Positions 48,239-56,419 of a stretch of 56,419 bases of DNA are shown here, piece after piece; position 1 is the stretch's first letter; each line of letters begins with the position of its first letter. The stretch is from contig CAYQTO010000007.1 in the NCBI GenBank assembly GCA_964420455.1, forward strand, positions 1 to 56,419, given 5' to 3'. This stretch comes from CAYQTO01 sp964420455 (GTDB taxonomy: Bacteria > Sumerlaeota > Sumerlaeia > SLMS01). A program made the position numbers and the translations under genes. The notes beneath the pieces are model-generated. The model made no database searches. It worked only from the letters and a program-made list of their open reading frames with translations, and was not told the origin of the DNA.

Positions 48239-49087
48239 ATGGCTGTGGCCGAGTTGATCAACCGGACGGAGGAAACTAAAACGACACCCCATCGCGCACA
48301 CAGCAACGGCAGAAGGATGGCGGCGGATCACTCCGCCGCCTCGCCCCTTTCCATCCACGACATGACGGTGGCGTATCACCGTCGGCCGGTTCTCTGGGAT
48401 GTGGACCTGGACCTGCCGGATCGTCAGTTGATTGCCCTGGTGGGGCCAAACGGGGCGGGCAAGAGCACGATGCTCAAGGCTGCGCTCGAACTCGTGCCCC
48501 GGGCCTCCGGTGACGTGCGTGTTTACGGCAAACCTTACGGACGCCAGCGCCATCTGGTGGCGTACGTGCCCCAGCGGGAATCGGTCGACTGGGACTTCCC
48601 GGTGACCGCACTGGATGTGGTGACGATGGGGCGCTACCGCCAGGCGGGATGGTTCTGGCCGGTGGGGCGCGCACATCGCGATGCTGCCCGGGATGCCCTC
48701 GCCAAGGTGGGTCTGGAGGGGTTTGCGAACCGCCAGATCAATCAGCTTTCCGGCGGCCAGCAGCAGCGCGTGTTCCTCGCGCGGGCCCTCGCCCAGGACG
48801 CCCGCCTGTACCTGATGGACGAGCCCTTCTCGGGCGTGGATGCCGCCACGGAACGGGCGATCGTCACCCTCCTGCACGAACTGCGCGAGCAGGGAAAGAC
48901 CGTCCTCGTCGTCCATCACGACCTCCAGACGGTTCCCCAGTACTTCAACTACGTCGTCATGCTGAACATGCGCGTGGTGGCCCACGGGCCGGTGGACGAG
49001 GTCTTCACTGAGGAGAACCTTCGGAAGACCTACGGCGGCAAGCTGACGCTGCTGACGGCGGCGGCGGAGGCGTTCGCGAAACGTTGA
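48239..49087 (+). CDS. troB: Mn/Zn ABC transporter ATPase (TroB-like)
   Basis: ATPase subunit of the metal importer, 282 aa. Walker A G-P-N-G-A-G-K-S-T near residues 69-77, Q-loop V-P-Q-R-E-S-V-D-W-D-F-P near 105 (the W-D-F-P is typical of the Mn/Zn branch), signature L-S-G-G-Q-Q-Q-R near 167, Walker B L-Y-L-M-D-E-P-F near 193 and switch H-H-D near 222. A basic and His-containing extension of about 40 residues precedes the core. AAGGAG lies 7 nt upstream of the ATG. The next gene begins in its stop codon (TTGA), so the subunits are made together. Confidence 0.95.
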   Translation: MAVAELINRTEETKTTPHRAHSNGRRMAADHSAASPLSIHDMTVAYHRRPVLWDVDLDLPDRQLIALVGPNGAGKSTMLKAALELVPRASGDVRVYGKPYGRQRHLVAYVPQRESVDWDFPVTALDVVTMGRYRQAGWFWPVGRAHRDAARDALAKVGLEGFANRQINQLSGGQQQRVFLARALAQDARLYLMDEPFSGVDAATERAIVTLLHELREQGKTVLVVHHDLQTVPQYFNYVVMLNMRVVAHGPVDEVFTEENLRKTYGGKLTLLTAAAEAFAKR

Positions 49088-50538
49088 GAACGGCGCCGGC
49101 CATCCGCAGTTCGCTCACGTCGCTTCTTGCCGGCCTCCTCGGTCTGGTGGGCCTTCCGCTTACCGCATGGGCCGACGTGGCCGGAGGGGGCGAAAGCTTC
49201 CTCCCGGATTCGGCGCGGGTCTTCCGCGTCCTCCTGCTCCAGGACTACAACACCCAGGTGGTGCTGGCGGCGACGACGATTCTCGGGGTCGCCTCGGGAT
49301 TCGTCGGCACCCTGCTGCTGCTGCGCAAGCGGGCGCTGCTGAGCGACACGGTCAGCCACGCGACCCTGCCGGGGATCGCCCTTGGGTTCATCCTGCTCGT
49401 CTCGCTCGGGTTTGAAGGAAAGGACTTCTTTGCCCTGATTCTGGGGGCGCTGGCAACCGGCGCCCTCAGCGTGTTGTGTGTGCAGGCGATCCGGGCAGGC
49501 ACACGGCTGAAGGACGACGCGGCACTCGCCATCGTGTTGAGCGGCTTCTTTGCGCTGGGGCTGGTGTTCCTGGGGTTCGCGACGCGGCTGGAGGGAGGGA
49601 GCGCGGCAGGCCTGACCGGGTATATCTACGGCAAAACCGCCTCGATGATCCTGCGCGACATGCAGTTGATCGGCGCGGTGGCGCTGGTGTGCGCGGCGGT
49701 CTGCGGGCTGCTGCTGAAGGAGTTCACCATTCTTTGCTTCGATGCGGAATTCGCCGCGTCACAGGGATGGCCGGTCTACTGGCTGGACCTGTTGCTGATG
49801 ACGCTGATTGTGGTGGTGACGGTGATCGGAATCCAGTCGGTCGGCCTGATCCTGGTGGTGGCGATGCTGGTGATTCCGGCGGCGGCGGCGCGTTTCTGGA
49901 CCGACGAGCTCGGGCCGATGATGCTGATTGCGGGGGGGATTGGCGGCGCGAGCGGCTTCGTTGGAACCTTGTTGAGCGCGCTTTTCCGCGACATGCCGGC
50001 GGGGGCGATCATCGTGCTATCGGCGACCGCCCTGTTCGTCGTGAGTCTTTTTCTTGGTACGCGGCGTGGGGCGCTGCTGCGCTGGTGGGGCCAGCTAAGG
50101 CTGACCAGGCGCGTGCAGCGGCAGCACCTTCTGCGGGCGGCCCTGGAGTTCGAGGAGACGCACGGCCGCCGGGCCTTTGGGTCCGAGGACCTGATGGCCT
50201 ACCGGTCCTGGAAAGGGGCCGTGCTCCGGCGCATCCTCGGCCGGGCGACCCGGCGGGGTGATGTCCAGCGCCAGCCCGATGGCACCTTCACCCTTTCGGA
50301 GGAGGGGCGGCGCGACGCCGTGCGCTTTGTCCGCAACCACCGCCTCTGGGAGACCTATCTGATCGCCTTCGCCGATGTGGCGCCAAACCACGTGGACCGC
50401 GACGCGGATGCGATCGAGCATGTGCTCGACCCCGACATGATCCAGCACTTGGAGGGAATCGTGGAGGGCGAGGACAAGGCACGTCCGTTTCCGGCGAGCC
50501 CCCACCGCCTCGCCGACGAGGGAGCGGCGCCCGCATGA
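49084..50538 (+). CDS. Metal ABC permease fused to a DtxR/MntR-like module (first)
   Basis: Fusion of a TroC/ZnuB-type permease with a metalloregulator fold, 484 aa. Residues about 40-320 hold eight or nine helices of the family (S-H-A-T-L-P-G-I-A near 97, the typical permease loop; S-V-G-L-I-L-V-V-A-M-L-V-I-P-A-A-A-A near 252). From about 345 the sequence turns soluble: a winged-helix (R-R-G-D-V-Q-R-Q-P-D-G-T-F-T-L-S-E-E-G-R) and then a DtxR-type metal/dimer domain with H419-R-L-W-E423 and D442-x-x-E445-H446. In MntR the residue at 442 is Glu. TTG 49084 overlaps the ATPase stop. Stop overlaps the next gene by ATGA. There is no free regulator gene nearby. Confidence 0.88.
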   Translation: MRTAPAIRSSLTSLLAGLLGLVGLPLTAWADVAGGGESFLPDSARVFRVLLLQDYNTQVVLAATTILGVASGFVGTLLLLRKRALLSDTVSHATLPGIALGFILLVSLGFEGKDFFALILGALATGALSVLCVQAIRAGTRLKDDAALAIVLSGFFALGLVFLGFATRLEGGSAAGLTGYIYGKTASMILRDMQLIGAVALVCAAVCGLLLKEFTILCFDAEFAASQGWPVYWLDLLLMTLIVVVTVIGIQSVGLILVVAMLVIPAAAARFWTDELGPMMLIAGGIGGASGFVGTLLSALFRDMPAGAIIVLSATALFVVSLFLGTRRGALLRWWGQLRLTRRVQRQHLLRAALEFEETHGRRAFGSEDLMAYRSWKGAVLRRILGRATRRGDVQRQPDGTFTLSEEGRRDAVRFVRNHRLWETYLIAFADVAPNHVDRDADAIEHVLDPDMIQHLEGIVEGEDKARPFPASPHRLADEGAAPA

Positions 50539-51845
50539 TCTGGACGATGTTCGATACGTGGATCGTGCTGGCGGGGGCGCTGCCGGCGATGGCGTGCGCG
50601 CTCCTGGGATGCTTTCTGGTGCTCCGGCGGATGTCGATGATGGGCGATGCGATCAGCCACACGGTGCTGCCCGGGATCGCCGTGGGGTTCATGATCACGG
50701 GAGCGCGGACCGACTGGCCGATGTTCCTTGGGGCCTGCCTTGCGGGAGTGGTGACGGTGGTGCTGATCCAGTTCGTCCGCCGACTCGGTCAGGTGGAGGA
50801 GGGCGCCGCGATGGGTGTCATCTTCACCGCCTTGTTCGCGGTCGGATTGATCCTCATCCGGTGGGTGGCCGACCGCCACCGGGTGGACCTGGACCCGGAC
50901 TGCGTCCTGTATGGCCAGGTGGAACTGACGCCCCTCTACACGGTGACCTTGTGGGGTTTCGAGGTGCCAAAGGCGGTGTTCGTGGGGGCACTGTTCCTCG
51001 CGATCAATCTCCTCTTTGTGGGGATGTTCTATAAAGAGCTTAAAATTGTCAGCTTTGATCCGGACTTCGCGACCACTCAGGGCTTTTCGTCTCAAGCGCT
51101 TCACTATATTCTCATGGTGTTGATTGCGGCGACGGTGGTGGCGGCCTTCGAGGCGGTCGGAAGCATCCTGGTCATTGCCATGCTGGTGATCCCGGGGGCG
51201 GCCGCCTACCTGCTGACGGATCGACTGCCGGTGATGCTGGTGCTGAGCGTGCTGATCGCCGGGTTTGGAGCGTTCCTCGGCCACGCGGCCTCCATCGCGA
51301 TCCCCCACGTGTTCAACGTCCCGGAAACGTATTCGGCGGGCCTGATGGGGGTGGCCGTGTTGGGCCTTTTCGTGGTCGCGATGGCGTTCTCGCCGAAGTA
51401 CGGGGTCCTCGCCCGGCTGGTTGCCCGGCTGCGGCTAAGTCTCAAGATTACAAGGGACGACGTGCTCGGTCTCTTGTACCGGCATGACGAGTTGGACCCC
51501 GGTGATGCGTTGCGCATGACCCCGCACCGGATCCGCGAGGCGCTCGATCGTGGATGGCTCACGGGCCTCGCGTTGCGCCGGCTTCAAGCGGCGGGAATGG
51601 TCGCCCGGCACGGGGATCAGTTTGAACTGACCGTGCCGGGGCGGGAACAGGCCCGCGAGGTGGTCCGCTCCCATCGCCTTTGGGAGTCCTATCTGGTCGA
51701 ACGGTTGGGGTTGAAGGCGGACCACGTCCACGCGCCGGCGGAGCGGTTGGAACACATCACCGACAGGACCATGCGCGAGCGCCTTGCGGAGGTCGTCCAG
51801 GACCCGAGACACGATCCGCATGCTCGGGATATTCCCCCGGAGTAA
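50535..51845 (+). CDS. Metal ABC permease fused to a DtxR/MntR-like module (second)
   Basis: Second permease-regulator fusion, 436 aa. The membrane part (residues 1-290) has the family loop S-H-T-V-L-P-G-I-A-V near 45 and a matching S-I-L-V-I-A-M-L-V-I-P-G-A-A. The cytoplasmic part begins near 295: winged-helix (G-M-V-A-R-H-G-D-Q-F-E-L-T-V-P-G-R), then the metal domain with H380-R-L-W-E384, H399 and E403-x-x-E406-H407. That set equals the ligand pattern of MntR (H77, E99, E102, H103), so metal binding is expected to be intact. It probably pairs with the first fusion to form the importer channel. Operator-binding by a membrane-held DNA-binding domain is inferred, not shown. Confidence 0.88.
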   Translation: MIWTMFDTWIVLAGALPAMACALLGCFLVLRRMSMMGDAISHTVLPGIAVGFMITGARTDWPMFLGACLAGVVTVVLIQFVRRLGQVEEGAAMGVIFTALFAVGLILIRWVADRHRVDLDPDCVLYGQVELTPLYTVTLWGFEVPKAVFVGALFLAINLLFVGMFYKELKIVSFDPDFATTQGFSSQALHYILMVLIAATVVAAFEAVGSILVIAMLVIPGAAAYLLTDRLPVMLVLSVLIAGFGAFLGHAASIAIPHVFNVPETYSAGLMGVAVLGLFVVAMAFSPKYGVLARLVARLRLSLKITRDDVLGLLYRHDELDPGDALRMTPHRIREALDRGWLTGLALRRLQAAGMVARHGDQFELTVPGREQAREVVRSHRLWESYLVERLGLKADHVHAPAERLEHITDRTMRERLAEVVQDPRHDPHARDIPPE

Positions 51846-51955
51846 GGACTGCCTTGACTGGGACCCGGCGTCTCTCACTCTGAATTCACTTCAGCGAAGT
51901 TACCATCATTCTACCCCTCGCCACCGAGGCCCCGCTCCGGAGACCCCACCCAGCC

Positions 51956-53272
51956 ATGCGGTTCCTCTTCATCAACCAGTATTATGCGCCGGATTACGCG
52001 GCGACCGCCCAGTTCCTCGCGGACATGTGCGAAAGCCTCGCGGCCATGGGCCACGACGTCCATGTGCTGGCCAGCCGCTCCGTGTATGACGGACGGGATC
52101 TGGAACTGCCGGCGTACGAGAGGCGCAACGGCGTCCACGTTCACCGGATCGACATCGCGAGCGGCGAGCGGGCCCGCTTTCGCGACCGGATGAAGGGGTA
52201 CCTTTCGTTCTATTTGAACTCGTTTCTGGCCGTGCACCGGGTGCCGCGGGCGGATGTGGTGGTGGCGCTGACCACGCCGCCGCTGATTGGCCTTCTTGGG
52301 GCGTACCTGCGCGTGGTGCGTCGGTCGCGCCTCGTGCTTTGGACGATGGATGTGTACCCGGAGATTGCCGTCCGCGCCGGGGTGCTTCCCCGAATCGGCA
52401 TCCTCACGGCGCTCTGGTCCCTTCTGGCCTCCGTCTGCCACCGGCTGGCGAACCGGGTTGTGGTCCTCGGCGGCGACATGGCGGACGAACTGCGCCGAAA
52501 GGGAGTGCCCCAGTCCAAGATCGACGTGGTCACCTGTTGGGCAAATGCGGACGAGGTTTTTCCCGTGGCCGAGGAGCGGAACGACTTCCGCCGGACGCAC
52601 TTTCCAGGTGACGATTTCGTCCTCATGTACTCGGGCAACATGGGCAGCTGCCATGAGTTCCGGACGCTGGCGGGGGCGCTCAAAAGCCTTCGGGGGAAGG
52701 GCGGGTCGTTCTTCCGGACGGCTCTGGTGGGCGGCGGCAAGGGGCGCCACTACCTCGAGGAGCAACTCACCAGTCCCGAGGACCGGGCGACCTTCCTGCC
52801 CTACCAGGAGCGCGAGGCGCTTTGCGAGTCCCTCTCGGCGGCGGACGCCCACCTGATTTCCCTCCAGCCGAAGTACGACGGCCTGCTGGTTCCGAGCAAG
52901 TTGTACGCGATCATGGCGGTGGCGCGGCCGGTGTTGTTTGTCGGTTCGCGGCGCAACCACATCGCCCGGGTGATCGAGGAGGCCGGATGCGGCATCGTGG
53001 TGACTCCGGGAGACGAGGCGGGGCTGCTCGCGGCGGTCCGGCGTCTGGCGGAAGACCGGAACCAGGCCCGGGCGATGGGCGACCGGGGCCGCGAGTACTT
53101 CCAGCGTCACTTTGATCGCGATCCGGTCTGCCACGAGTTCGCACTGCTGCTCGAGCGGGAGGCGTCGGCCCCTGGGCTGCGGGGTCGCCGGCGTCTTTCC
53201 CACGCCGCACGGGTCTTCGATCCGGAGACCGGCACACGGCTCGACACGGAGCCCCTTCGCGGCACCTATTGA
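51956..53272 (+). CDS. GT4-family glycosyltransferase (WcaI-like)
   Basis: GT-B glycosyltransferase of 438 aa, membrane-associated at the cytoplasmic face. The N-terminal start F-I-N-Q-Y-Y-A-P-D-Y-A-A-T-A-Q-F-L is the hallmark of the WcaI-like colanic acid group. The C-terminal domain has L-M-Y-S-G-N-M-G near 225 and the donor region L-V-P-S-K-L-Y-A-I-M-A-V-A-R-P near 311. The E-x7-E motif is not fully obvious. It opens the polysaccharide cluster at the right edge and is followed by a GC hairpin, so it may be a separate unit. No ribosome site is visible before the ATG. Confidence 0.85.
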   Translation: MRFLFINQYYAPDYAATAQFLADMCESLAAMGHDVHVLASRSVYDGRDLELPAYERRNGVHVHRIDIASGERARFRDRMKGYLSFYLNSFLAVHRVPRADVVVALTTPPLIGLLGAYLRVVRRSRLVLWTMDVYPEIAVRAGVLPRIGILTALWSLLASVCHRLANRVVVLGGDMADELRRKGVPQSKIDVVTCWANADEVFPVAEERNDFRRTHFPGDDFVLMYSGNMGSCHEFRTLAGALKSLRGKGGSFFRTALVGGGKGRHYLEEQLTSPEDRATFLPYQEREALCESLSAADAHLISLQPKYDGLLVPSKLYAIMAVARPVLFVGSRRNHIARVIEEAGCGIVVTPGDEAGLLAAVRRLAEDRNQARAMGDRGREYFQRHFDRDPVCHEFALLLEREASAPGLRGRRRLSHAARVFDPETGTRLDTEPLRGTY

Positions 53273-53277
53273 CGTTC

Positions 53278-53301
53278 CCGGGCGTGGCGGTCGCCGCCCG
53301 G
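53278..53301. terminator. 7-bp hairpin between polysaccharide genes
   Basis: CCGGGCG (53278-53284) and CGCCCGG (53295-53301) pair around a 10-nt loop that can form a further small stem. A CCCC-ATGT-GGGG stem follows. No T-run, so a pause or processing element is as likely as a terminator. Confidence 0.4.
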
Positions 53302-53328
53302 TAATCCCCATGTGGGGGCGTCGTCGCG

Positions 53329-54567
53329 GTGCCGGAGATCCTGACACGCGTTGTTCTTCTTGGGGCGGCGGCCTGCCTGCTGCTGTGGGCTTTTGCCTTC
53401 CATTCGGATGTTTCGCGGGAGTCCCGCTGGCAGGCGAGACTCGCGGAGCGGGGACCGGCGGCGGTGGCCGAAGCGGATCCGGAGGGCCTCCCGGGGCGAC
53501 TGTATGTACGCCTGCGGATGGCGGAGTTTGCCGTCCGCGAGGTGTTTCCGCCCAACCGGACGGCGGCGCTGGCGGTGCTCGAGCCGGGGCTTCGCTTCCT
53601 CCCCTTCGACGCGCGCCTCTGGACAATGACGGCGCGGCTCCGGCTGGCCTCCGGTGAGGATGAAGGTGCCCGCGCGGCCCTCGCCTTCGCCTCCGGACTC
53701 AACCCGCGCTTCCCCGCCGGACGACTGAACATGATTCCGCTTTGGCGGCTGCTCGGCGAGGAGGAGCGGGCGCTCCGCCTCGCCCAGGATGTGGCAGCGC
53801 TCGATGATCGCGGGCGGACGGAGGCGGCGCTGGCCCTCGCAAGCAGCGGCTTCGACGACCCCGAGATATACAGACTGTTGGGTGGCGAGGACTGGCCCGC
53901 GGCGACTGTCTCTCGGTTTCTCCGCACCATGCCGGTGGCGGATGGCGGCAAAAGGCTCCTTCTTGCGCGGGCGATCGAGCCACGGCTCGGGGACGAGCCC
54001 ACCCTCAGGCCGGTGCTCGTCGATTACTTGCTCGAGGGGGATCAGGTGGCGGAGGCGCTGCGGCTTTGGGCCGGGTCCAGAGATCCGGTTGCCTTCCACG
54101 CCGGCCCCGGATGGCCCCGGGAAAACCCACTGGGGCGCGAGACCGGGTCGCTTGGCTTTCAGAACCCGGTGCAGCGACCGGGCGTCCACGTCATCTGGCG
54201 TGATGGGGCGGCGGAGATGCGATTCCGGCCTATGTTGATGAGTAGCCCCACCTGGCATCGTTGGCGGTTGTATCGGCTGCCGGCGCTGCCGGAGGCGGGT
54301 GGGGTGCGCGTGGAGATGGAGGTGTCGACCGACCGGCCCCGGTCGTCCCGCGTCGCGCTTGTGGTGCGTGGGCGCGATCGCGAGTTCCCAAGCGAGGAGT
54401 ATGACCGGGAGAAGGGGGGACGGCAGCTGCTGGCGGTCGACGTACCACAAGTGGAATCGCCCCAGGTGCTCGATGTGATCCTCCTGCGCGAGCCGGTCCG
54501 CGACGAAGCGGCGGGGGCGATCGCCGTGACGGTGCACGACCTGAGGATGGAGGCGCCGGGGACATGA
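53329..54567 (+). CDS. Polysaccharide-cluster protein with membrane anchor and helical repeats
   Basis: 412-residue protein without a named family. N-terminal helix (residues 8-24), then an all-helical region to about 230 with TPR-like pairs (E-P-G-L-R-F-L-P-F-D-A-R-L-W, A-L-R-L-A-Q-D-V-A-A-L), then a beta-rich C-terminal half (G-V-R-V-E-M-E-V-S-T, A-V-D-V-P) that suggests a carbohydrate-binding-like sandwich. The start is GTG 53329, with a G-run about 10 nt upstream. The last codon overlaps the O-antigen ligase gene (ATGA). Membrane-anchored TPR proteins of this kind commonly sit beside Wzy and help exopolysaccharide assembly. Role inferred from position. Confidence 0.65.
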   Translation: MPEILTRVVLLGAAACLLLWAFAFHSDVSRESRWQARLAERGPAAVAEADPEGLPGRLYVRLRMAEFAVREVFPPNRTAALAVLEPGLRFLPFDARLWTMTARLRLASGEDEGARAALAFASGLNPRFPAGRLNMIPLWRLLGEEERALRLAQDVAALDDRGRTEAALALASSGFDDPEIYRLLGGEDWPAATVSRFLRTMPVADGGKRLLLARAIEPRLGDEPTLRPVLVDYLLEGDQVAEALRLWAGSRDPVAFHAGPGWPRENPLGRETGSLGFQNPVQRPGVHVIWRDGAAEMRFRPMLMSSPTWHRWRLYRLPALPEAGGVRVEMEVSTDRPRSSRVALVVRGRDREFPSEEYDREKGGRQLLAVDVPQVESPQVLDVILLREPVRDEAAGAIAVTVHDLRMEAPGT

Positions 54568-55949
54568 TTGCGCGGGGGGGATTCGTCCGTGCGGCGCGCC
54601 TCGCGGTGGGGGGGCTGCTGGCGTTGGTCTTTCTTGGCGGAATGGTGACCCGGGGGTACGCGGGGGCGGCGACGGATCAGTTGTGGGCGGCGATGGCGGT
54701 GGTGCTGGCGGGGGGCGTGTCACTTGTCGTGTGGGCCACCATGCCGGAGGCACGTCCCGCCCGCCGGGCGCCGCGGGTGTTTCTTGCGACTCTTGGAGCC
54801 ATCACGGCCTGGGCTTTCGCCGCCTTGGCGTGGTTACCGACGGGGTTGGTGGAGTCGCTGACGCCGTGGGGCAAGGCGCTGGAGGCGGCGCGGGGATCGG
54901 GATTTGCCGTCCCCGAATGGCTGCCGATCAGCACGGCACCGGAGCGCACCTGGCTGGCGGCGAGCCAATGGGCGGTCGCCTTCGGCTTCGCGGCGGGGGC
55001 GGTGTTCGCGGCGGAGGAGCGTGTCGTCGCCCGATGGTTGGTGGGTCTTGTCGCCGGGTTGACGGTGGTGGAGGGAGTCCTGGGACTGCTGGCCTTTGGG
55101 CTCGGCGGCGCCCCCCGGGCGAGCGGGGTCCTTTATAATCCGAATCACCACGCGGCGGCGGTCGTGATGGGGTTTCCGTTGGTGGCAGCGTTGGGGCTAA
55201 GACTTCACCGGCCGTCGGCGGGCCGTTCGGCGGCTGGACGGGACCGCGAGCGGCTCGTGGCGTTGGTGCTGACGGCGGTGCTGATGGGGTGGGTGGCGTC
55301 GTTCTCGCGTGCGTCGCTGGCCACCGGCTTGCCCGTGCTCCTGCTTTGGATGGCTTGGGAGGCGCGGGTGGCGGCGAGGCGCGGCCGGGGGCGGTTGCCC
55401 ATGAGGACGGTGGGAGCGGTTCCCTTGGTCGTGTTGGCGGTGGTTGGGGCGGAAGGGTGGCGGGCGCGGTCGCAGATCGAGGGGGACCTGCCCGGGCGGA
55501 CGGCGATCTGGGCGGCAACATGGTACGGCTTTCTCGAGGCGCCGCTCACCGGCCTCGGCGCGGGAGGAGCGGAGTACGCCATCAATCGCCACACCACGGG
55601 CATCGCCCTGCGCTCCGTCCCGATCTATACACACAATGACTGGCTCCAGTTTCTGGCGGATCAGGGAATCGTGGGGGCGCTGCTGCTGGTCGCCGGGGCT
55701 GGGGCGACGGTCGGGGTGTGGTGGCGGGAATCCGGGGGTGCGGCGCACCTGGCGGTGAGGAGGGCGGCGGCGCTCGAACGGGCCGCCGCCGCCGGACTGG
55801 TTGCCGCCGCCCTCCATGCCTTCTTCGAATTCCACCTGCGGATCCCCCTGGTGGCCTTCGAGGCGTTGACGCTTATCGCCTTGCTTTCCACCGGGGCGCT
55901 TCCCACGTTGGCACTTCGACCCCCGGAGAGCGCCCGCGAACAAAGTTGA
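54564..55949 (+). CDS. O-antigen ligase / Wzy-type polymerase
   Basis: Integral membrane polymerase or ligase of the Wzy/WaaL superfamily, 461 aa, about eleven helices. The signature loop is present: Y-N-P-N-H-H-A near residue 190, the arginine-rich R-T-A-I-W-A-A-T-W-Y, P-L-T-G-L-G-A-G-G near 328, and Y-T-H-N-D-W-L-Q-F-L-A-D-Q-G-I-V-G near 352, the H-N-D block that defines the family. Which of polymerase or ligase it is cannot be told by sequence; the Wzz-like gene that follows favours polymerase. Starts in the preceding stop (ATGA) and ends in TGATG overlap with the next gene. Confidence 0.85.
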   Translation: MIARGGFVRAARLAVGGLLALVFLGGMVTRGYAGAATDQLWAAMAVVLAGGVSLVVWATMPEARPARRAPRVFLATLGAITAWAFAALAWLPTGLVESLTPWGKALEAARGSGFAVPEWLPISTAPERTWLAASQWAVAFGFAAGAVFAAEERVVARWLVGLVAGLTVVEGVLGLLAFGLGGAPRASGVLYNPNHHAAAVVMGFPLVAALGLRLHRPSAGRSAAGRDRERLVALVLTAVLMGWVASFSRASLATGLPVLLLWMAWEARVAARRGRGRLPMRTVGAVPLVVLAVVGAEGWRARSQIEGDLPGRTAIWAATWYGFLEAPLTGLGAGGAEYAINRHTTGIALRSVPIYTHNDWLQFLADQGIVGALLLVAGAGATVGVWWRESGGAAHLAVRRAAALERAAAAGLVAAALHAFFEFHLRIPLVAFEALTLIALLSTGALPTLALRPPESAREQS

Positions 55950-56419
55950 TGTCCGAGAGAACTCCCTCTTTCCCGGCGATTGCCCGCGAGGCCCAAGGCC
56001 CCTCCGGCCTCCGTCACGTCCTCCGACCCCTCAAGGACGATCGGCCCGACGATGGGTTGATTGTCCGCATCCTTTGGAACCGGCGATACCTGATCGGGTT
56101 CTGCGTGATGGCGATGGGGCTGCTGGCGCTGGTGCACCTGCGCTATGCCGAGCGGCTATACACGTCGACGGCGCTCCTGAAATACGAGCCGGGTGGGCGC
56201 GAGATCGTCGACTTTGGTGGCGAGCGGTCGACGATCCTCTACCAGCGCGACGAAATCAAGACGGCGGTGGAATTGATCGAAAGCCCGCGCATGGCCCTGG
56301 CAGTGCTGGACGCGTTGGGGGTGGAGGAGCCGGAGGAGGCGCCAGCGCCGGCGAGTCCCCTTTCCCGGGCCCTGGCGACGGTCCGGCCCGACGTCGAGGA
56401 GCTCCAGTCACGCATCGCG
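55949..56419 (+). CDS. Wzz-like polysaccharide chain-length regulator, 3' end cut by window edge
   Basis: N-terminal part of a polysaccharide co-polymerase. After a Pro/Arg-rich leader, the membrane segment (residues 44-67, near Y-L-I-G-F-C-V-M-A-M-G-L-L-A-L-V) is followed by Y-T-S-T-A-L-L-K-Y-E-P, the usual Wzz/BY-kinase periplasmic start, and a region with E-I-K-T-A-V-E-L-I-E-S-P-R-M-A. The frame is open to the last base (157 codons), so the tyrosine-kinase domain, if any, is outside. TGATG overlap with the ligase gene supports the start. Confidence 0.85.
   Translation, partial: MSERTPSFPAIAREAQGPSGLRHVLRPLKDDRPDDGLIVRILWNRRYLIGFCVMAMGLLALVHLRYAERLYTSTALLKYEPGGREIVDFGGERSTILYQRDEIKTAVELIESPRMALAVLDALGVEEPEEAPAPASPLSRALATVRPDVEELQSRIA

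Noticed and set aside
1..56419. CRISPR array, insertion sequence, prophage or rRNA
   Set aside because: No evenly spaced direct repeats with spacers, no transposase or integrase motifs, no rRNA-like conserved stretch was seen.

Overview
The window looks like chromosomal DNA of a Gram-negative bacterium. The housekeeping genes are GC-rich (about two-thirds G+C by eye), and there are several lipoboxes, a Tat signal, BtuF/TroA-type periplasmic binding proteins and the start of a Wzy/Wzz polysaccharide locus. Long-form Memo, a corrinoid methyltransferase pair, BtaA/BtaB, DtxR modules fused to metal permeases and a split RdgC together suggest an uncultured lineage near the planctomycete / Sumerlaeota / Hydrogenedentota type of organism. 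That placement is inference only. No tRNA, rRNA, CRISPR array or insertion sequence was found.

Layout. 1-3.8 kb is an accessory stretch: a DUF4870 fragment, an MNT/HEPN toxin-antitoxin pair whose antitoxin carries an extra DUF104-like N-terminus, a DUF3592 protein, and two clearly AT-richer genes (a NERD nuclease with a zinc ribbon, and a DUF4917/SIR2-like protein). 3.8-13.7 kb is housekeeping: moeA, a Memo-family gene, mfd, a CoA-binding protein, hisS, aroB, a YhcH-family protein and a small lipoprotein, many coupled by ATGA overlaps. 13.8-17.3 kb holds a Tat-exported PhoX-type phosphatase, two TRL-like lipoproteins and an M14 carboxypeptidase.

17.3-24.1 kb runs on the minus strand: VanY peptidase, clan-A glycoside hydrolase and GT-C glycosyltransferase, then a small CxxC protein and an RdgC split into two coupled ORFs. 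24.5-26.4 kb has acpP-fabF. 26.5-29.2 kb is a BtuF-BtuD-BtuC type importer. 29.3-37.3 kb holds envelope or secreted proteins: an acidic membrane protein with repeated Thr-Val motifs, a degenerate M15-like protein, an AsmA-like protein with an 11-residue repeat tail, a GH63-like hydrolase, a gluzincin and a secreted protein. 37.5-39.2 kb is a corrinoid protein with its UroD-like methyltransferase, which would use the imported cobamide. 39.4-41.5 kb encodes BtaA-BtaB for betaine lipids, which fits phosphate economy together with PhoX.

41.4-47.0 kb has a GT39-like and a GT2 glycosyltransferase and a four-gene minus-strand operon (His-rich lipoprotein, two ABC-2 permeases, membrane-anchored helical-repeat protein). 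47.1-51.8 kb is a TroABCD-like Mn/Zn importer in which both permeases end in a complete DtxR/MntR-like module. 52-56.4 kb opens an exopolysaccharide cluster cut by the window edge.

The most striking signal not tied to one gene is the octamer GTATAGAC, found 16 times on both strands and in three reading frames, where it forces codons that are otherwise rare (ATA, AGA, TAT-ACA). The best candidates for undescribed biology are this octamer, the doubled permease-DtxR fusion, the DUF104-MNT fusion and the split RdgC.
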